Positions 42,585 through 50,354 of a DNA stretch of 64,000 nt are shown one piece after another (the stretch's first letter is position 1; each line of letters opens with the position of its first letter). Where the stretch lies: contig CAVRGH010000010.1 in assembly GCA_963720675.1 (NCBI GenBank), forward strand, positions 124,001 to 188,000. Direction: 5' to 3'. Under the pieces are notes generated by a model. The model worked only from the letters and a program-made list of their open reading frames with translations, had not been told where the DNA came from and did not search any database. Made by a program: the position numbers and the translations under genes. The stretch comes from JALHSW01 sp963720675. GTDB taxonomy: Bacteria > Actinomycetota > Acidimicrobiia > IMCC26256 > PALSA-555.

Positions 42585-44942
42585 TCAGGTCGGCTCGGAC
42601 GAGCTGCCCGCGTGCTCGGCATCGGGTTCGCGTCGCAGCGTGCCTGGCGCGAACCGCGCACGCATCCGGTCCTTCACGGAACCAGACGCGTCGAGCGCGC
42701 GGCGCAGCGCGTCGACCGCCGACCATGCGCTGGTCGCGCCGTCCGCCGGCGGCGCCGACGTGCCGTAGCGCGTCGCGGTGTAGGCACGCGCGAGGACCTG
42801 GAGGGGCGGACCGGTCTCGTCGCCCGCCACGTCGGGGACGCGGCGCGCGAGCTCGAGCGGCGTCTCGGCCGGCGACGACGGCACGCGGTGGTCGGCGAGC
42901 GAGTTCATCGCCTCGCGCCACGCGCCGGTGATCGCATCGGCCGGGTCGGGACGGTGGCGTCGGTGGCTGCGGCGACGGGCCTTCAGCACCAGGACGACCA
43001 CGAGCGGTGCGAGCAGCAGCAACAGCACGAGTGCGATGAGCACGAGCGCCCAGGGGACCGACGACGAGCTCGGCTCGTCGGCCGCGATGTTCACTCCACC
43101 AGCCGGCGTGGGCGACGGCTGCGGTGTCGCCTCGGGCGAGGACGCGGGTGAAGTGCCGGGCGCAGGCACGGTGACGGGCGGGGTGTTCGCGTTCGGATCC
43201 GCGGTACCGGTACCCGGGTTCGGTACCGCGGGGGTGAGGGGTGGCGTCTCGCCAGGGAGGTCGCTGCCGCCGGGGAGATCGCTCGGGGGCGTGGGGTCGT
43301 AGAGGTTCGTCCAGCCGACGCCGTGCAACCAGACCTCGGGCCACGCATGGGCGTCGTGATTGGTCACGACGTAGCGGCCGGTGACCGGATCCTTGGTGCC
43401 GGGCGTGAAGCCAACCGCGACGCGCGCGGGGATGCCGACGGATCGCGCCATCAGTGCGAACGTGCTCGCGAACTGCACGCAGAAGCCTCGGCGGTCCTGG
43501 AGGAACTGGCTCGTGGCGCTGACCCCGTCGGTGAGGTCGACGGTCGGGTCGTAGGTGAACGACCCGTTGACCCGGAAGAAGTCGCGCAACGCAGTGGCCT
43601 GGTCGGCCGGGTTGTCGATGCCGGCGGTGACCTGCTGCGCGATCGCAGCGACCTCGGGCGGGATGTCGGAGGGCAGCGTCGTGTACTCCCGCAGGTCGTT
43701 CGGCACCGATCCGGCGGCGGCATCGTGCTGGGCGACGCTCAACGCGTCGGGAGGCGTGTCCGAGGTGACGCGATAGCGCAGGCCGCTGACCGACTCCTGG
43801 CCGGTCACGAGGGTGGTCGATGCCCGGACGACCAGGGTGTCGTTGCGGCTGACGCGCACGGGCTCGAACGCGGCGGGCATCCATCGCTCGCCGAGCGGTC
43901 CGATGTCGTACTGCTGCACCAACCGGTCTGCGGGCACGGTGCCGTCGAGCCCCTCGCCCACGGCGTCGTCGCCCGCGGCGGTCAGGGTCCACTGGCCGCC
44001 ACCGTCGGATCGGTAGTCGTCGAGCGCGGTGATCCGCCAGTACGCGGGCCGGCTTGCGCCGACCGTGAACAGCTCCTGAGGATCGGGCTGGTCGAGCTTG
44101 GCGCCGACGTCGAGCAGGGGCGGGACCGACGTGCGGTAGGTGCGGTTCCCGACGTCGTCGCCGAGGCCGGCGACATGGATGAGCGGCGTGTCGGCGTCGG
44201 GGAGCGCGGATGCGCCGGCGACGCCGAGCCCCACTGCGAGCAGCCCGACGACGGTGCCGATCACCACCAGGCCGGGTGCGTCGACGAGACGTCGGCGGCC
44301 GATCCGGGTGCGGCGATGGTCGAGCAGGACCTGGTGCTGCAGCGCGACGAAGACCACCGAGGCCGCGCCGAACGAGACGATCGTGATCCATTGGCCGTCG
44401 TGGGTGCCGAGGGCGGTGCACCAGATGACGACGAGCACGCCCGGACCGATCGCGCCGAGGGCCGCGCCGCGGCGGAAGGCGAGCTGGTCGGCGACCGCGG
44501 CCGCGGCCCAGACCACGACGACAGCCAGGAGGATCGCGCCGTCGGTGGCACGGATGGGCGCTGGGTCGGTGCGCACGACGTTCCAGCCCGCCGAGATCTG
44601 GTCGAGGATGTTGCCCGGACTCATCCCGGGCAGCAGGAACACGGCGGAGACGCCGAGCATCACGACGGAGACCGCGGACTCCACCACCGGGCCGCGTCCG
44701 AGCGCGCGGCACGCGAGCCCGACGAGGTGGGCGAGGACCGCCGCGGCCACGACGGGGATCACGTACCGGTCGGTCGCGAACACCCGGGCGAAGGCCATGG
44801 CGACGGTGATGCTCACGGCCATGAGCCCGATGACCGCCGGCAGCTCCCGCGGGTCGAGTGCCCGCTCGCGCGCGGCGGTGGGCGCGGGTGGGCGCGCGGA
44901 TGACCGCGGCGGTGGCGCCGGTGGTGTCATCGTGCCCGTCAT
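42585..44942 (-). CDS. tgpA: TgpA-family transglutaminase-like membrane protein
   Basis: 785 residues from ATG 44942, overlapping the DUF58 stop (ATGA). About seven membrane helices fill residues ~30-250, an extracytoplasmic transglutaminase domain follows with Cys in RRGFCVQFASTFALMARSVGIPARVAVGF, His in NHDAHAWPEVW and Asp in NLYDPTPP, then a Pro/Ser/Thr-rich linker, another TM helix (VPWALVLIALVLLLLLAPLVVVLVL) and a cytoplasmic DUF4129-like tail. Together with MoxR and DUF58 it forms a widespread envelope operon whose exact role is not settled. Confidence 0.9.
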   Translation of the reverse strand: MTGTMTPPAPPPRSSARPPAPTAARERALDPRELPAVIGLMAVSITVAMAFARVFATDRYVIPVVAAAVLAHLVGLACRALGRGPVVESAVSVVMLGVSAVFLLPGMSPGNILDQISAGWNVVRTDPAPIRATDGAILLAVVVVWAAAAVADQLAFRRGAALGAIGPGVLVVIWCTALGTHDGQWITIVSFGAASVVFVALQHQVLLDHRRTRIGRRRLVDAPGLVVIGTVVGLLAVGLGVAGASALPDADTPLIHVAGLGDDVGNRTYRTSVPPLLDVGAKLDQPDPQELFTVGASRPAYWRITALDDYRSDGGGQWTLTAAGDDAVGEGLDGTVPADRLVQQYDIGPLGERWMPAAFEPVRVSRNDTLVVRASTTLVTGQESVSGLRYRVTSDTPPDALSVAQHDAAAGSVPNDLREYTTLPSDIPPEVAAIAQQVTAGIDNPADQATALRDFFRVNGSFTYDPTVDLTDGVSATSQFLQDRRGFCVQFASTFALMARSVGIPARVAVGFTPGTKDPVTGRYVVTNHDAHAWPEVWLHGVGWTNLYDPTPPSDLPGGSDLPGETPPLTPAVPNPGTGTADPNANTPPVTVPAPGTSPASSPEATPQPSPTPAGGVNIAADEPSSSSVPWALVLIALVLLLLLAPLVVVLVLKARRRSHRRHRPDPADAITGAWREAMNSLADHRVPSSPAETPLELARRVPDVAGDETGPPLQVLARAYTATRYGTSAPPADGATSAWSAVDALRRALDASGSVKDRMRARFAPGTLRREPDAEHAGSSSEPT

Positions 44943-46129
44943 CCGGCGCGGCGCTGGGGGCCGCGACGAGCATGCTCGCGGTTCCACGCGACTTGGAAGG
45001 GGGTCGCGGTCGCGTCGACGACGGTGATGCCCGGGATGCGCCCGACCGACGCACCGGCTCGCGTCGCGACGACCGTGACGACTGCTCGGGTGCCGAGCGG
45101 GGCGAGGGCCTCGAGCAGCGAGCGGTCGGGCGAGCCCGTGACCGCGACGAACGCGCCGAGACCGAGCCGGGTGGACAGGCGCGCGCCGACCGCAGTCAGC
45201 ATGTCGACCTCATCCACCTCGACGACCGCGAGCCGGTCGAGCAGGAGCTCGAGGGTGCCGGGCCCGGGGCGTCCGAGGATCTGCCCGGCGGTGGTGAGCA
45301 CTTCCACCGGTGCGTGGTCCTGCCGCAACCGGATCGCGAGCGACGCGATCGCTTCGACCGCGGTCTCGAACGACGCCTCGTCGTGCGCGGTGGGTCGGGT
45401 GTCGAGGAGCAGCACGACGCGGCCGGGCGCGGCGGCCTCGTCCTGGCGCACGACCAGCTCGCCGAGCCGTGCGCTGGAGCGCCAGTGGACGCGCCGGGGG
45501 TCGTCACCCGGCTCGTAGTCGCGCAGCGAGAGGAACTCGCCCGCCGGCTCGAACGCCGGTACCCGTGCACCCTCGGCGCGCGGGTCCTGATCACCGCCCC
45601 CCGCTCGCCGCGGACCGAGGACGGGATGCACTCGGGGTCGCACGATGATGTCGCTGACGCCGGCGACCTCCCAGGCCCGCCGGGCCAGCCCGAGCGGGTC
45701 GGTCACGATGGCCAGCAACGGGCCGAGCTCGTGGCGACCGCGGTGGTTGGTGGCGACGCGGTAGGTCGCCTCGATCGGGGTGCCCGGCCCCGACGGCGAC
45801 AGGACGAAGCGGGCGGAGCGGATGCCGCCGTCGACCATCTCGGTGAGCGCGAGCAGGGGCGTGCGGGCCGTGGTCTCGCCCTCGAGGACGACGCGGCCTT
45901 CGCCACCGACGTGCACCCGCGACGGGCGCGCGTGCCGTCGGACGTCGAGCGCCGGGCGACCCCGCACGACGTACGCGAGTGCGAACAGGAGCAGGAGGAG
46001 TCCACTCAGCCCGAGCCCGGCGAGCGCGCCTGCGCCCAGGACCCGGCTCCCGAGGACGAGGGAGACCGACGCACCGGCGAGCGTCCAGCCGCGTCGGGTG
46101 GGGATCGGCCGGCCGAGCGGCGTCGGCAT
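44939..46129 (-). CDS. DUF58 domain protein
   Basis: 396 residues from ATG 46129. Two N-terminal hydrophobic helices (VSLVLGSRVLGAGALAGLGLSGLLLLLFALAYVV), then a soluble region with the DUF58 core LSLRDYEPGDDPRRVHWRSSARLGELVVRQDE, which resembles a vWA domain lacking a full MIDAS. Located 2 nt after moxR and overlapping tgpA. Such proteins are thought to act with MoxR ATPases in assembling or activating envelope complexes. Confidence 0.9.
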   Translation of the reverse strand: MPTPLGRPIPTRRGWTLAGASVSLVLGSRVLGAGALAGLGLSGLLLLLFALAYVVRGRPALDVRRHARPSRVHVGGEGRVVLEGETTARTPLLALTEMVDGGIRSARFVLSPSGPGTPIEATYRVATNHRGRHELGPLLAIVTDPLGLARRAWEVAGVSDIIVRPRVHPVLGPRRAGGGDQDPRAEGARVPAFEPAGEFLSLRDYEPGDDPRRVHWRSSARLGELVVRQDEAAAPGRVVLLLDTRPTAHDEASFETAVEAIASLAIRLRQDHAPVEVLTTAGQILGRPGPGTLELLLDRLAVVEVDEVDMLTAVGARLSTRLGLGAFVAVTGSPDRSLLEALAPLGTRAVVTVVATRAGASVGRIPGITVVDATATPFQVAWNREHARRGPQRRAG

Positions 46130-46131
46130 GC

Positions 46132-47118
46132 TCAGCCGGAAGCGCCGGGCACCGGTACCGCGGCGGCCACCGCGCGGATGACGTCGACGCCGGCGATGCC
46201 GCGGAGCGCGGCTTCGGGGGAGACGATGAGCCGGTGCTCGAGCACGGACGGTGCGAGCAGCTTCACGTCGTCGGGGATGACGTAGTCGCGTCCGGACACC
46301 GCGGCGAGGGAGCGGGCCGCGCGCTGCAACGCGAGCGCGCCGCGCGGGCTGACCCCGAGGGTGAGGTCGGGGTGGCCACGCGTCCCCGTGACGAGGTCGA
46401 GGATGTAGTGCTGGAGTGCCGGGGCGACGTGCACCCCCAGGATCGCGTCGGCCGCGGCCGCGACGTCGGCCGCGGTGGCGACGGGCTCGAGCGACTCGGC
46501 CCGCACCTGGCCGACGCCGTGCGTCTCGAGGATCGCGAGCTCCGCGTCGCGGCTGGGGTACCCCATCGGGAGCCGCATGAGGAAGCGGTCGAGCTGGGCC
46601 TCGGGGAGCGGGTAGGTCCCCTCGAGCTCGATCGGGTTCTGCGTCGCGATCACGAGGAACGGGCGGGGGAGCGCGTACGTGCGCGCGTCGACCGTCACCT
46701 GCCGCTCCTCCATCGCCTCGAGCAGCGCGGACTGGGTCTTCGGCGACGCCCGGTTGATCTCGTCGGCGAGCACCACGTGCGCGAACACACCGCCCGGCCG
46801 GTACTCGAACTCGTTGTTGGCGCGGTTCCACACCGACACCCCGAGCACGTCGGAGGGGAGGAGGTCGGGGGTGAACTGGATGCGGTTCGCGGTCGCGGCG
46901 ATCGAGCGTGCGATCGACTTCGCGAGGACCGTCTTGCCGACGCCGGGGACGTCCTCGAGGAGGAGGTGGCCCTCGGCGAAGAGGCACACGAGCGCGAGCC
47001 GGATCTGGTCGCGCTTGCCCTGGATGACGCGCTCGACGTTGTGCAGCAGCGCTTCGAACAGTGCGGCGACCTCGACCCGATGTCCAGGCGCCTGGTTCCC
47101 AAGCACGGGTTGCGCCAC
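46132..47118 (-). CDS. MoxR-family AAA ATPase
   Basis: 328 residues from GTG 47118, which has AGGAG 6 nt upstream. Walker A EDVPGVGKTVLAKSIARS, Walker B VVLADEINRASPKTQSALLEAMEE, sensor 1 FLVIATQNPIELEGTYPLPEAQLDRF, and the C-terminal SPRGALALQRAARSLAAVSGRDYVIPDDV. First gene of the moxR-DUF58-tgpA operon; a chaperone-like ATPase. Divergent from a small hypothetical gene. Confidence 0.92.
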   Translation of the reverse strand: MAQPVLGNQAPGHRVEVAALFEALLHNVERVIQGKRDQIRLALVCLFAEGHLLLEDVPGVGKTVLAKSIARSIAATANRIQFTPDLLPSDVLGVSVWNRANNEFEYRPGGVFAHVVLADEINRASPKTQSALLEAMEERQVTVDARTYALPRPFLVIATQNPIELEGTYPLPEAQLDRFLMRLPMGYPSRDAELAILETHGVGQVRAESLEPVATAADVAAAADAILGVHVAPALQHYILDLVTGTRGHPDLTLGVSPRGALALQRAARSLAAVSGRDYVIPDDVKLLAPSVLEHRLIVSPEAALRGIAGVDVIRAVAAAVPVPGASG

Positions 47119-47216
47119 GGTTGCTCCTGCCTTGCCGGACCGGACCGCGGCGCCCGCCGCGACGGTGCCGGATCGTGTTCGTCCGGCGCGGCGACGGTAG
47201 CAGCGGGCCGCGGCGG

Positions 47217-47222
47217 TACCTT
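47217..47222 (+). promoter_or_regulatory. -10 element TACCTT, probable leaderless start
   Basis: TACCTT ends 7 nt before the ATG at 47230, and no Shine-Dalgarno sequence can fit between. Confidence 0.5.
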
Positions 47223-47229
47223 GGCGGGG

Positions 47230-47544
47230 ATGGCCGAGCCGGCGAGACGCCCGCACGTCCCGGCTTCCGGCCGCCGCGACGCTCGGCGTGCCCCTCGGAG
47301 ATCCTGGCTGGGCGCGGTGGCCCGGGTGCTGGTGCGCCCCGACCTCTGGCCCACCGCCGCGCGCACCGCGTCACGGCTCGCCCGCCCCCGGTGGTGGCGG
47401 CGACCGCCGTTCCTGCCGCTGCCGGATCGGGCCTACCTCGCGTTCCGGCTCGAGACCCAGTACGGCACCGGCGGCGCGCCCGAGCCCCGGGACCTCGTCA
47501 CCTACCTGTCGTGGTGTCGCACGGAGACGGCTCGCCGGGGCTGA
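47230..47544 (+). CDS. Hypothetical actinobacterial protein, 104 residues
   Basis: Arg-rich N-terminal half (RRPHVPASGRRDARRAPRRSW) followed by RPDLWPTAARTASRLARPRWWRRPPFLPLPDRAYLAFRLETQYG and DLVTYLSWCR. The last part resembles small actinobacterial proteins with a YLRFRxETxYG...YLxWCR pattern; function unknown. No signal peptide or clear membrane helix. Confidence 0.65.
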   Translation: MAEPARRPHVPASGRRDARRAPRRSWLGAVARVLVRPDLWPTAARTASRLARPRWWRRPPFLPLPDRAYLAFRLETQYGTGGAPEPRDLVTYLSWCRTETARRG

Positions 47545-47560
47545 GCACCTGGCGCGAGCC

Positions 47561-47622
47561 CGGCGCCCACATCCTGCGTCCACACCCCAGACGCCCACAC
47601 CCGGCGCCCACACCCCCCACCG
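47561..47622 (+). repeat. Short CCCACAC-type direct repeats in an intergenic region
   Basis: Four degenerate copies of CCCACA(C/T)CC lie in the 159-nt gap between the 104-residue gene and the HNH gene. Irregular spacing. TAGACT at 47659-47664 downstream may be a -10 for the HNH gene. Confidence 0.45.
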
Positions 47623-47703
47623 CTGGGGATCTGGACCGCTCCCGCAGCGTCCCCGCCGTAGACTGCCTCCAGCCCAGGAGCCAGAGGACTCGGGAGGGGC
47701 GGC

Positions 47704-48213
47704 TTGGGAAGAGCGCTGTTGCTCAACGCCACCTTCGAGCCCCTGTGCGTCGTCTCCGCCCGGCGAGCCGTCGTGCTCGTGCTGAAGGAGAAGGCCGAGA
47801 TCGTCGAACGGAACGGCGCGGAGTTCCGCTCCGAGCGCGCCTCGATGCCCGCGCCCTCGGTGATCCGCCTCGTGCACTTCGTCCGCGTGCCGTTCCGCTC
47901 GCGCGTGCCGCTCTCCCGTCGCGCCGTCTTCGCGCGTGACGGCCACCGCTGTCAGTACTGCGGCCGGACCGCCGAGAACCTCGACCACGTGCTGCCGCGC
48001 TCGCGTGGCGGCCCCCACAGCTGGGAGAACGTCGTCGCCTCCTGTCGGCCGTGCAACGCGAAGAAGGAGGACCGTCTCCCCCAGGAGGCCGGTCTCCGGC
48101 TCCGTCACGCGCCCGTCGCCCCGCACGCACACCTCTGGCTGATCGCGACCGCCGGCAGCGTCGACCCCATCTGGACGCGCTACCTCCCCGGCGTCGAAGC
48201 CGTCCCCGCCTGA
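47704..48213 (+). CDS. HNH endonuclease
   Basis: 169 residues from TTG 47704, supported by GGGAGGGG just upstream and by the family N-terminus GRALLLNATFEPLCVVSARRAVVLVLKEKAEIVE. The HNH domain reads RDGHRCQYCGRTAENLDHVLPRSRGGPHSWENVVASCRPCNAKK with two C-x2-C zinc pairs and the catalytic His in LDHVLPRSRGG. Widely conserved in actinobacteria as a solitary gene; biological role unclear. Convergent with the DUF222/HNH gene with a shared hairpin. Confidence 0.87.
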   Translation: MGRALLLNATFEPLCVVSARRAVVLVLKEKAEIVERNGAEFRSERASMPAPSVIRLVHFVRVPFRSRVPLSRRAVFARDGHRCQYCGRTAENLDHVLPRSRGGPHSWENVVASCRPCNAKKEDRLPQEAGLRLRHAPVAPHAHLWLIATAGSVDPIWTRYLPGVEAVPA

Positions 48214-48242
48214 GCACCCTCTGATCCCAGTGTTTCCGGACG

Positions 48243-48280
48243 TGCGTTGCTCACCCCCGCAGAGGCGGGTGAGCAACGCA
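48243..48280. terminator. Bidirectional 14-bp hairpin between convergent HNH genes
   Basis: Arms TGCGTTGCTCACCC (48243-48256) and GGGTGAGCAACGCA (48267-48280) with a 10-nt loop; perfect pairing. Lies 30 nt after one stop and 9 nt from the other. Confidence 0.75.
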
Positions 48281-48288
48281 TCCAGTTC

Positions 48289-49375
48289 CTAGGGGGCGGG
48301 GCCGGCGCGGGCGTCGGCGTGCGTGTCGAGTCGCATCAGCCACAACCCGTCGGGGTGGTCGGGGTCGCCGATGAGGCGTTCGGTACCGTGGGGTTCCATG
48401 CGGTGGTGGTGCTCGGGGCAGAGGCGGGCGAGGGTCTTGCGGCTGGTGGTGCCGTCCCACGCCACTGGGGTGAGGTGGTGGCGCTGCAGTCCCCGCGTGC
48501 GCTCGCAGCCGGGGTAGCGGCAGTGCGGGTCGCGGTGCTCGACGATGCGGGCGAGCTGGGCGGGGATGGCGCCTCGCCCCGGGCCGTGGTCGATCACGAC
48601 GTCGTCGTGCTGTTCCACGACTCGGGCGTCGTCGCGCATGGCGTCGACGGTCTCGAGCGCGAGCGGGATGCCGTCGACCTCGGCCGACTGGCCGGTGACG
48701 TGGGTGACGATCAGCGGTCGTGAGCGGCGGGTGGGCGTGACGTCGGCGTAGGTCTGGCACAGGTCGACGAGCGAGTCGGCCATGCGGTGCTCGAGCCGCG
48801 CCCAGGCCTGGCCCTTGGCGGGGCGCATGCGGCCGGCCATCTCCTCGAGCACCCGCTTCACGAGCACACCGTCGACGTCGGGCAGACGGAAGCGCCCGGC
48901 GACCATCCCGGCCTCGGGCTCGGTCCAGCAGCGCAGCTCGCGTGCGTCGCGCCGCGCCGCCGCGTCTTCGGGCGTCACCGTCTTGGCGGCGCGGGCTTGG
49001 CGCAGCAGGTCGGCCGGCGCGGTGTTCGGTGCCCGTTGCGCCCACTCGGCATCCGTGGCCGGTGTGGCGACCTCGACCAACGGCTTGATCTGGTCCCACG
49101 ACAGGTCGCCAGCGTGGACCCGGGCTCGCGATCGCCGGGAGCGTCTCGAGCGACCGGGCGACCTCGACGCTGTCGCGCACGGCCCGGGCGGTCATCCCCG
49201 GGGACGGGTCGGGGAGCGAGCGGCGCTCGTCGAGCACCGCCACGATCGCCAGCTCCCGCGCCTTGAGCCGCTGCTGGGCGCGCACCACCGAACCGTGCTC
49301 CACCCGCAGCCACTCCGTGGTGTGGGTCCGCAGCTCGTCGCGCCTCTTCGGCGCCGTCCATCTCCATGCCCGCAC
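48289..49375 (-). CDS. DUF222/13E12-type HNH endonuclease domain protein (frame-broken)
   Basis: About 360 residues. N-terminal part HTTEWLRVEHGSVVRAQQRLKARELAIVAVLDERRS and the DUF222 helix VRDSVEVARSLETLPAIA are in one frame; at 49125-49140 the frame changes and the rest continues RVHAGDLSWDQIKPLVEVATP to the HNH end HCRYPGCERTRGLQRHHLTPVAWDGTTSRKTLARLCPEHH. Start is GTG 49375 or ATG 49367. The family is related to mycobacterial REP13E12 proteins. A perfect SOS-box-like palindrome lies 73 nt upstream, as for several REP13E12 genes in M. tuberculosis. Confidence 0.82.
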
Positions 49376-49447
49376 CTTCGCACCCGGGTGTGACAGCTAC
49401 GCCGCGCGCGGAACGGGGCGAACACTGGGTTTCGTCGGCTCGGGGAT

Positions 49448-49461
49448 CGAACACTCGTTCG
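49448..49461 (-). promoter_or_regulatory. SOS (LexA) box
   Basis: CGAACACTCGTTCG matches the Gram-positive/actinobacterial LexA consensus CGAAC-N4-GTTCG exactly. It lies 73-81 nt upstream of the DUF222/HNH starts on the minus strand, a normal distance for an SOS promoter. Confidence 0.72.
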
Positions 49462-49563
49462 GTCATGTCTGGGCAGACGCACCACCCGAAGGGGTGTGAC
49501 GCAGCTTGCGGGGGTCGAAGTGGGGGAGGCGGATGTGGTTGGAGGGGCTGGTGAGGGGAGAAG

Positions 49564-49590
49564 TGGGGAATGAAGGGGTTGACGGTGGGG
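49564..49590. promoter_or_regulatory. Three MraZ-box-like repeats
   Basis: TGGGG (49564-49568), AGGGG (49574-49578) and TGGGG (49586-49590) have starts 10 and 12 nt apart. E. coli MraZ binds TGGGN repeats with a 10-nt period. They overlap the -35 element of the mraZ promoter, consistent with autorepression. Confidence 0.5.
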
Positions 49591-49607
49591 GAACAGACCC
49601 TTAGGGT
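49579..49607 (+). promoter_or_regulatory. Sigma-A promoter of the dcw cluster
   Basis: TTGACG (49579-49584), 17-nt spacer, TAGGGT (49602-49607). Start near 49614, leaving about 70 nt of leader before the mraZ ATG at 49684. Confidence 0.72.
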
Positions 49608-49683
49608 GGCGCGTAGTGGTGAATAGGGGAGTGACCGCCATCCAGCGTGGTGTTCGGGTGGGGCAGCTCCCCAGCGAGGGGAC

Positions 49684-50119
49684 ATGAAGGACTTTCTCGG
49701 GGAGCACCAGCACTCCCTCGACGCGAAGGGTCGGTTGATCCTTCCGGCCGACTTCCGCGGCCCCCTCGCGAGCGGAGCAGTGGTGGGGATCGGGCAGAAC
49801 AACTGCCTGGTCGTGTACACGCCGGAGGAGTGGGACCAGGTGGCGCAGCGGATCCAGGAGATGTCGAGGCAGGGCGACACCGAGCTCGCCGCGGCCGAGG
49901 CCTTCTTCGCCGGCGCGCCGCAAGGTGACCCCCGACGCCCAGGGCCGGGTGCCGATCGCCTCCGACCAGCGCGAGTACGCAGCCCTCAGCCGTGAGGTGG
50001 TCGTGTCGGGCGCGTACAGCCGCATCGAGATCTGGGACGCCGAGCGCTGGAACGAGCGCAAGAGCAGCGGCCAGGCGACCCTCGCCGCCGCGGCGTCCCT
50101 CCCCGGGTTCGGGATCTAG
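49684..50119 (+). CDS. mraZ: Transcriptional regulator MraZ (one frame break)
   Basis: The 436-nt span is one base more than 145 codons, the normal MraZ size. MKDFLGEHQHSLDAKGRLILPADFR carries the first D-x-K-G-R AbrB motif; near 49912-49920 the frame shifts by one base and the second motif follows as VTPDAQGRVPIASDQREYAAL, ending RWNERKSSGQ. MraZ is a ring-shaped DNA-binding protein that represses the dcw promoter. GAGGGGAC precedes the ATG by a few bases. First gene of the cluster. Confidence 0.88.
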
Positions 50120-50165
50120 CGAGCAATCGAGCAGGAGAAAGGAGCACCTCGCACACACACGTTGC

Positions 50166-50295
50166 ACAGGCCCAGCTCGGGCCTGTTGCGAGCCTCCCGG
50201 TCGACGCGGTGAAGCCCCTACTCCGCCCGCTTCCACCGAGCCGATCGGGAGAGACAACCCGACGGCACTCGTTCGTCCGGGAGGCTCGCAACAGG
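50166..50295 (+). promoter_or_regulatory. Structured leader between mraZ and rsmH (mraW RNA motif candidate)
   Basis: A perfect 19-bp inverted repeat, CCTGTTGCGAGCCTCCCGG (50182-50200) and its complement (50277-50295), encloses a 76-nt region that itself holds a TCGGG/CCCGA hairpin near 50245-50262. An 8-bp hairpin ACAGGCCC/GGGCCTGT (50166-50186) competes for the first bases of the long stem. The position, directly upstream of rsmH in an actinobacterium, is that of the Rfam mraW RNA motif; I cannot check the consensus. Confidence 0.6.
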
Positions 50296-50354
50296 TCAGG
50301 GGGAGGTCAGGGAAGGCAGTGGCCCTGCTCCGGCAGGGTCGGCGAGGGGACGTG

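Noticed and set aside
47561..47622. CCCACAC repeats as a replication origin or iteron set
   Set aside because: Only four irregular copies, no AT-rich segment and no DnaA-box sequence; no replication gene nearby.
49925..50119. Second part of mraZ as a separate small gene
   Set aside because: It is the second AbrB-like half of MraZ, and the two halves join at a one-base shift to give the normal protein length.
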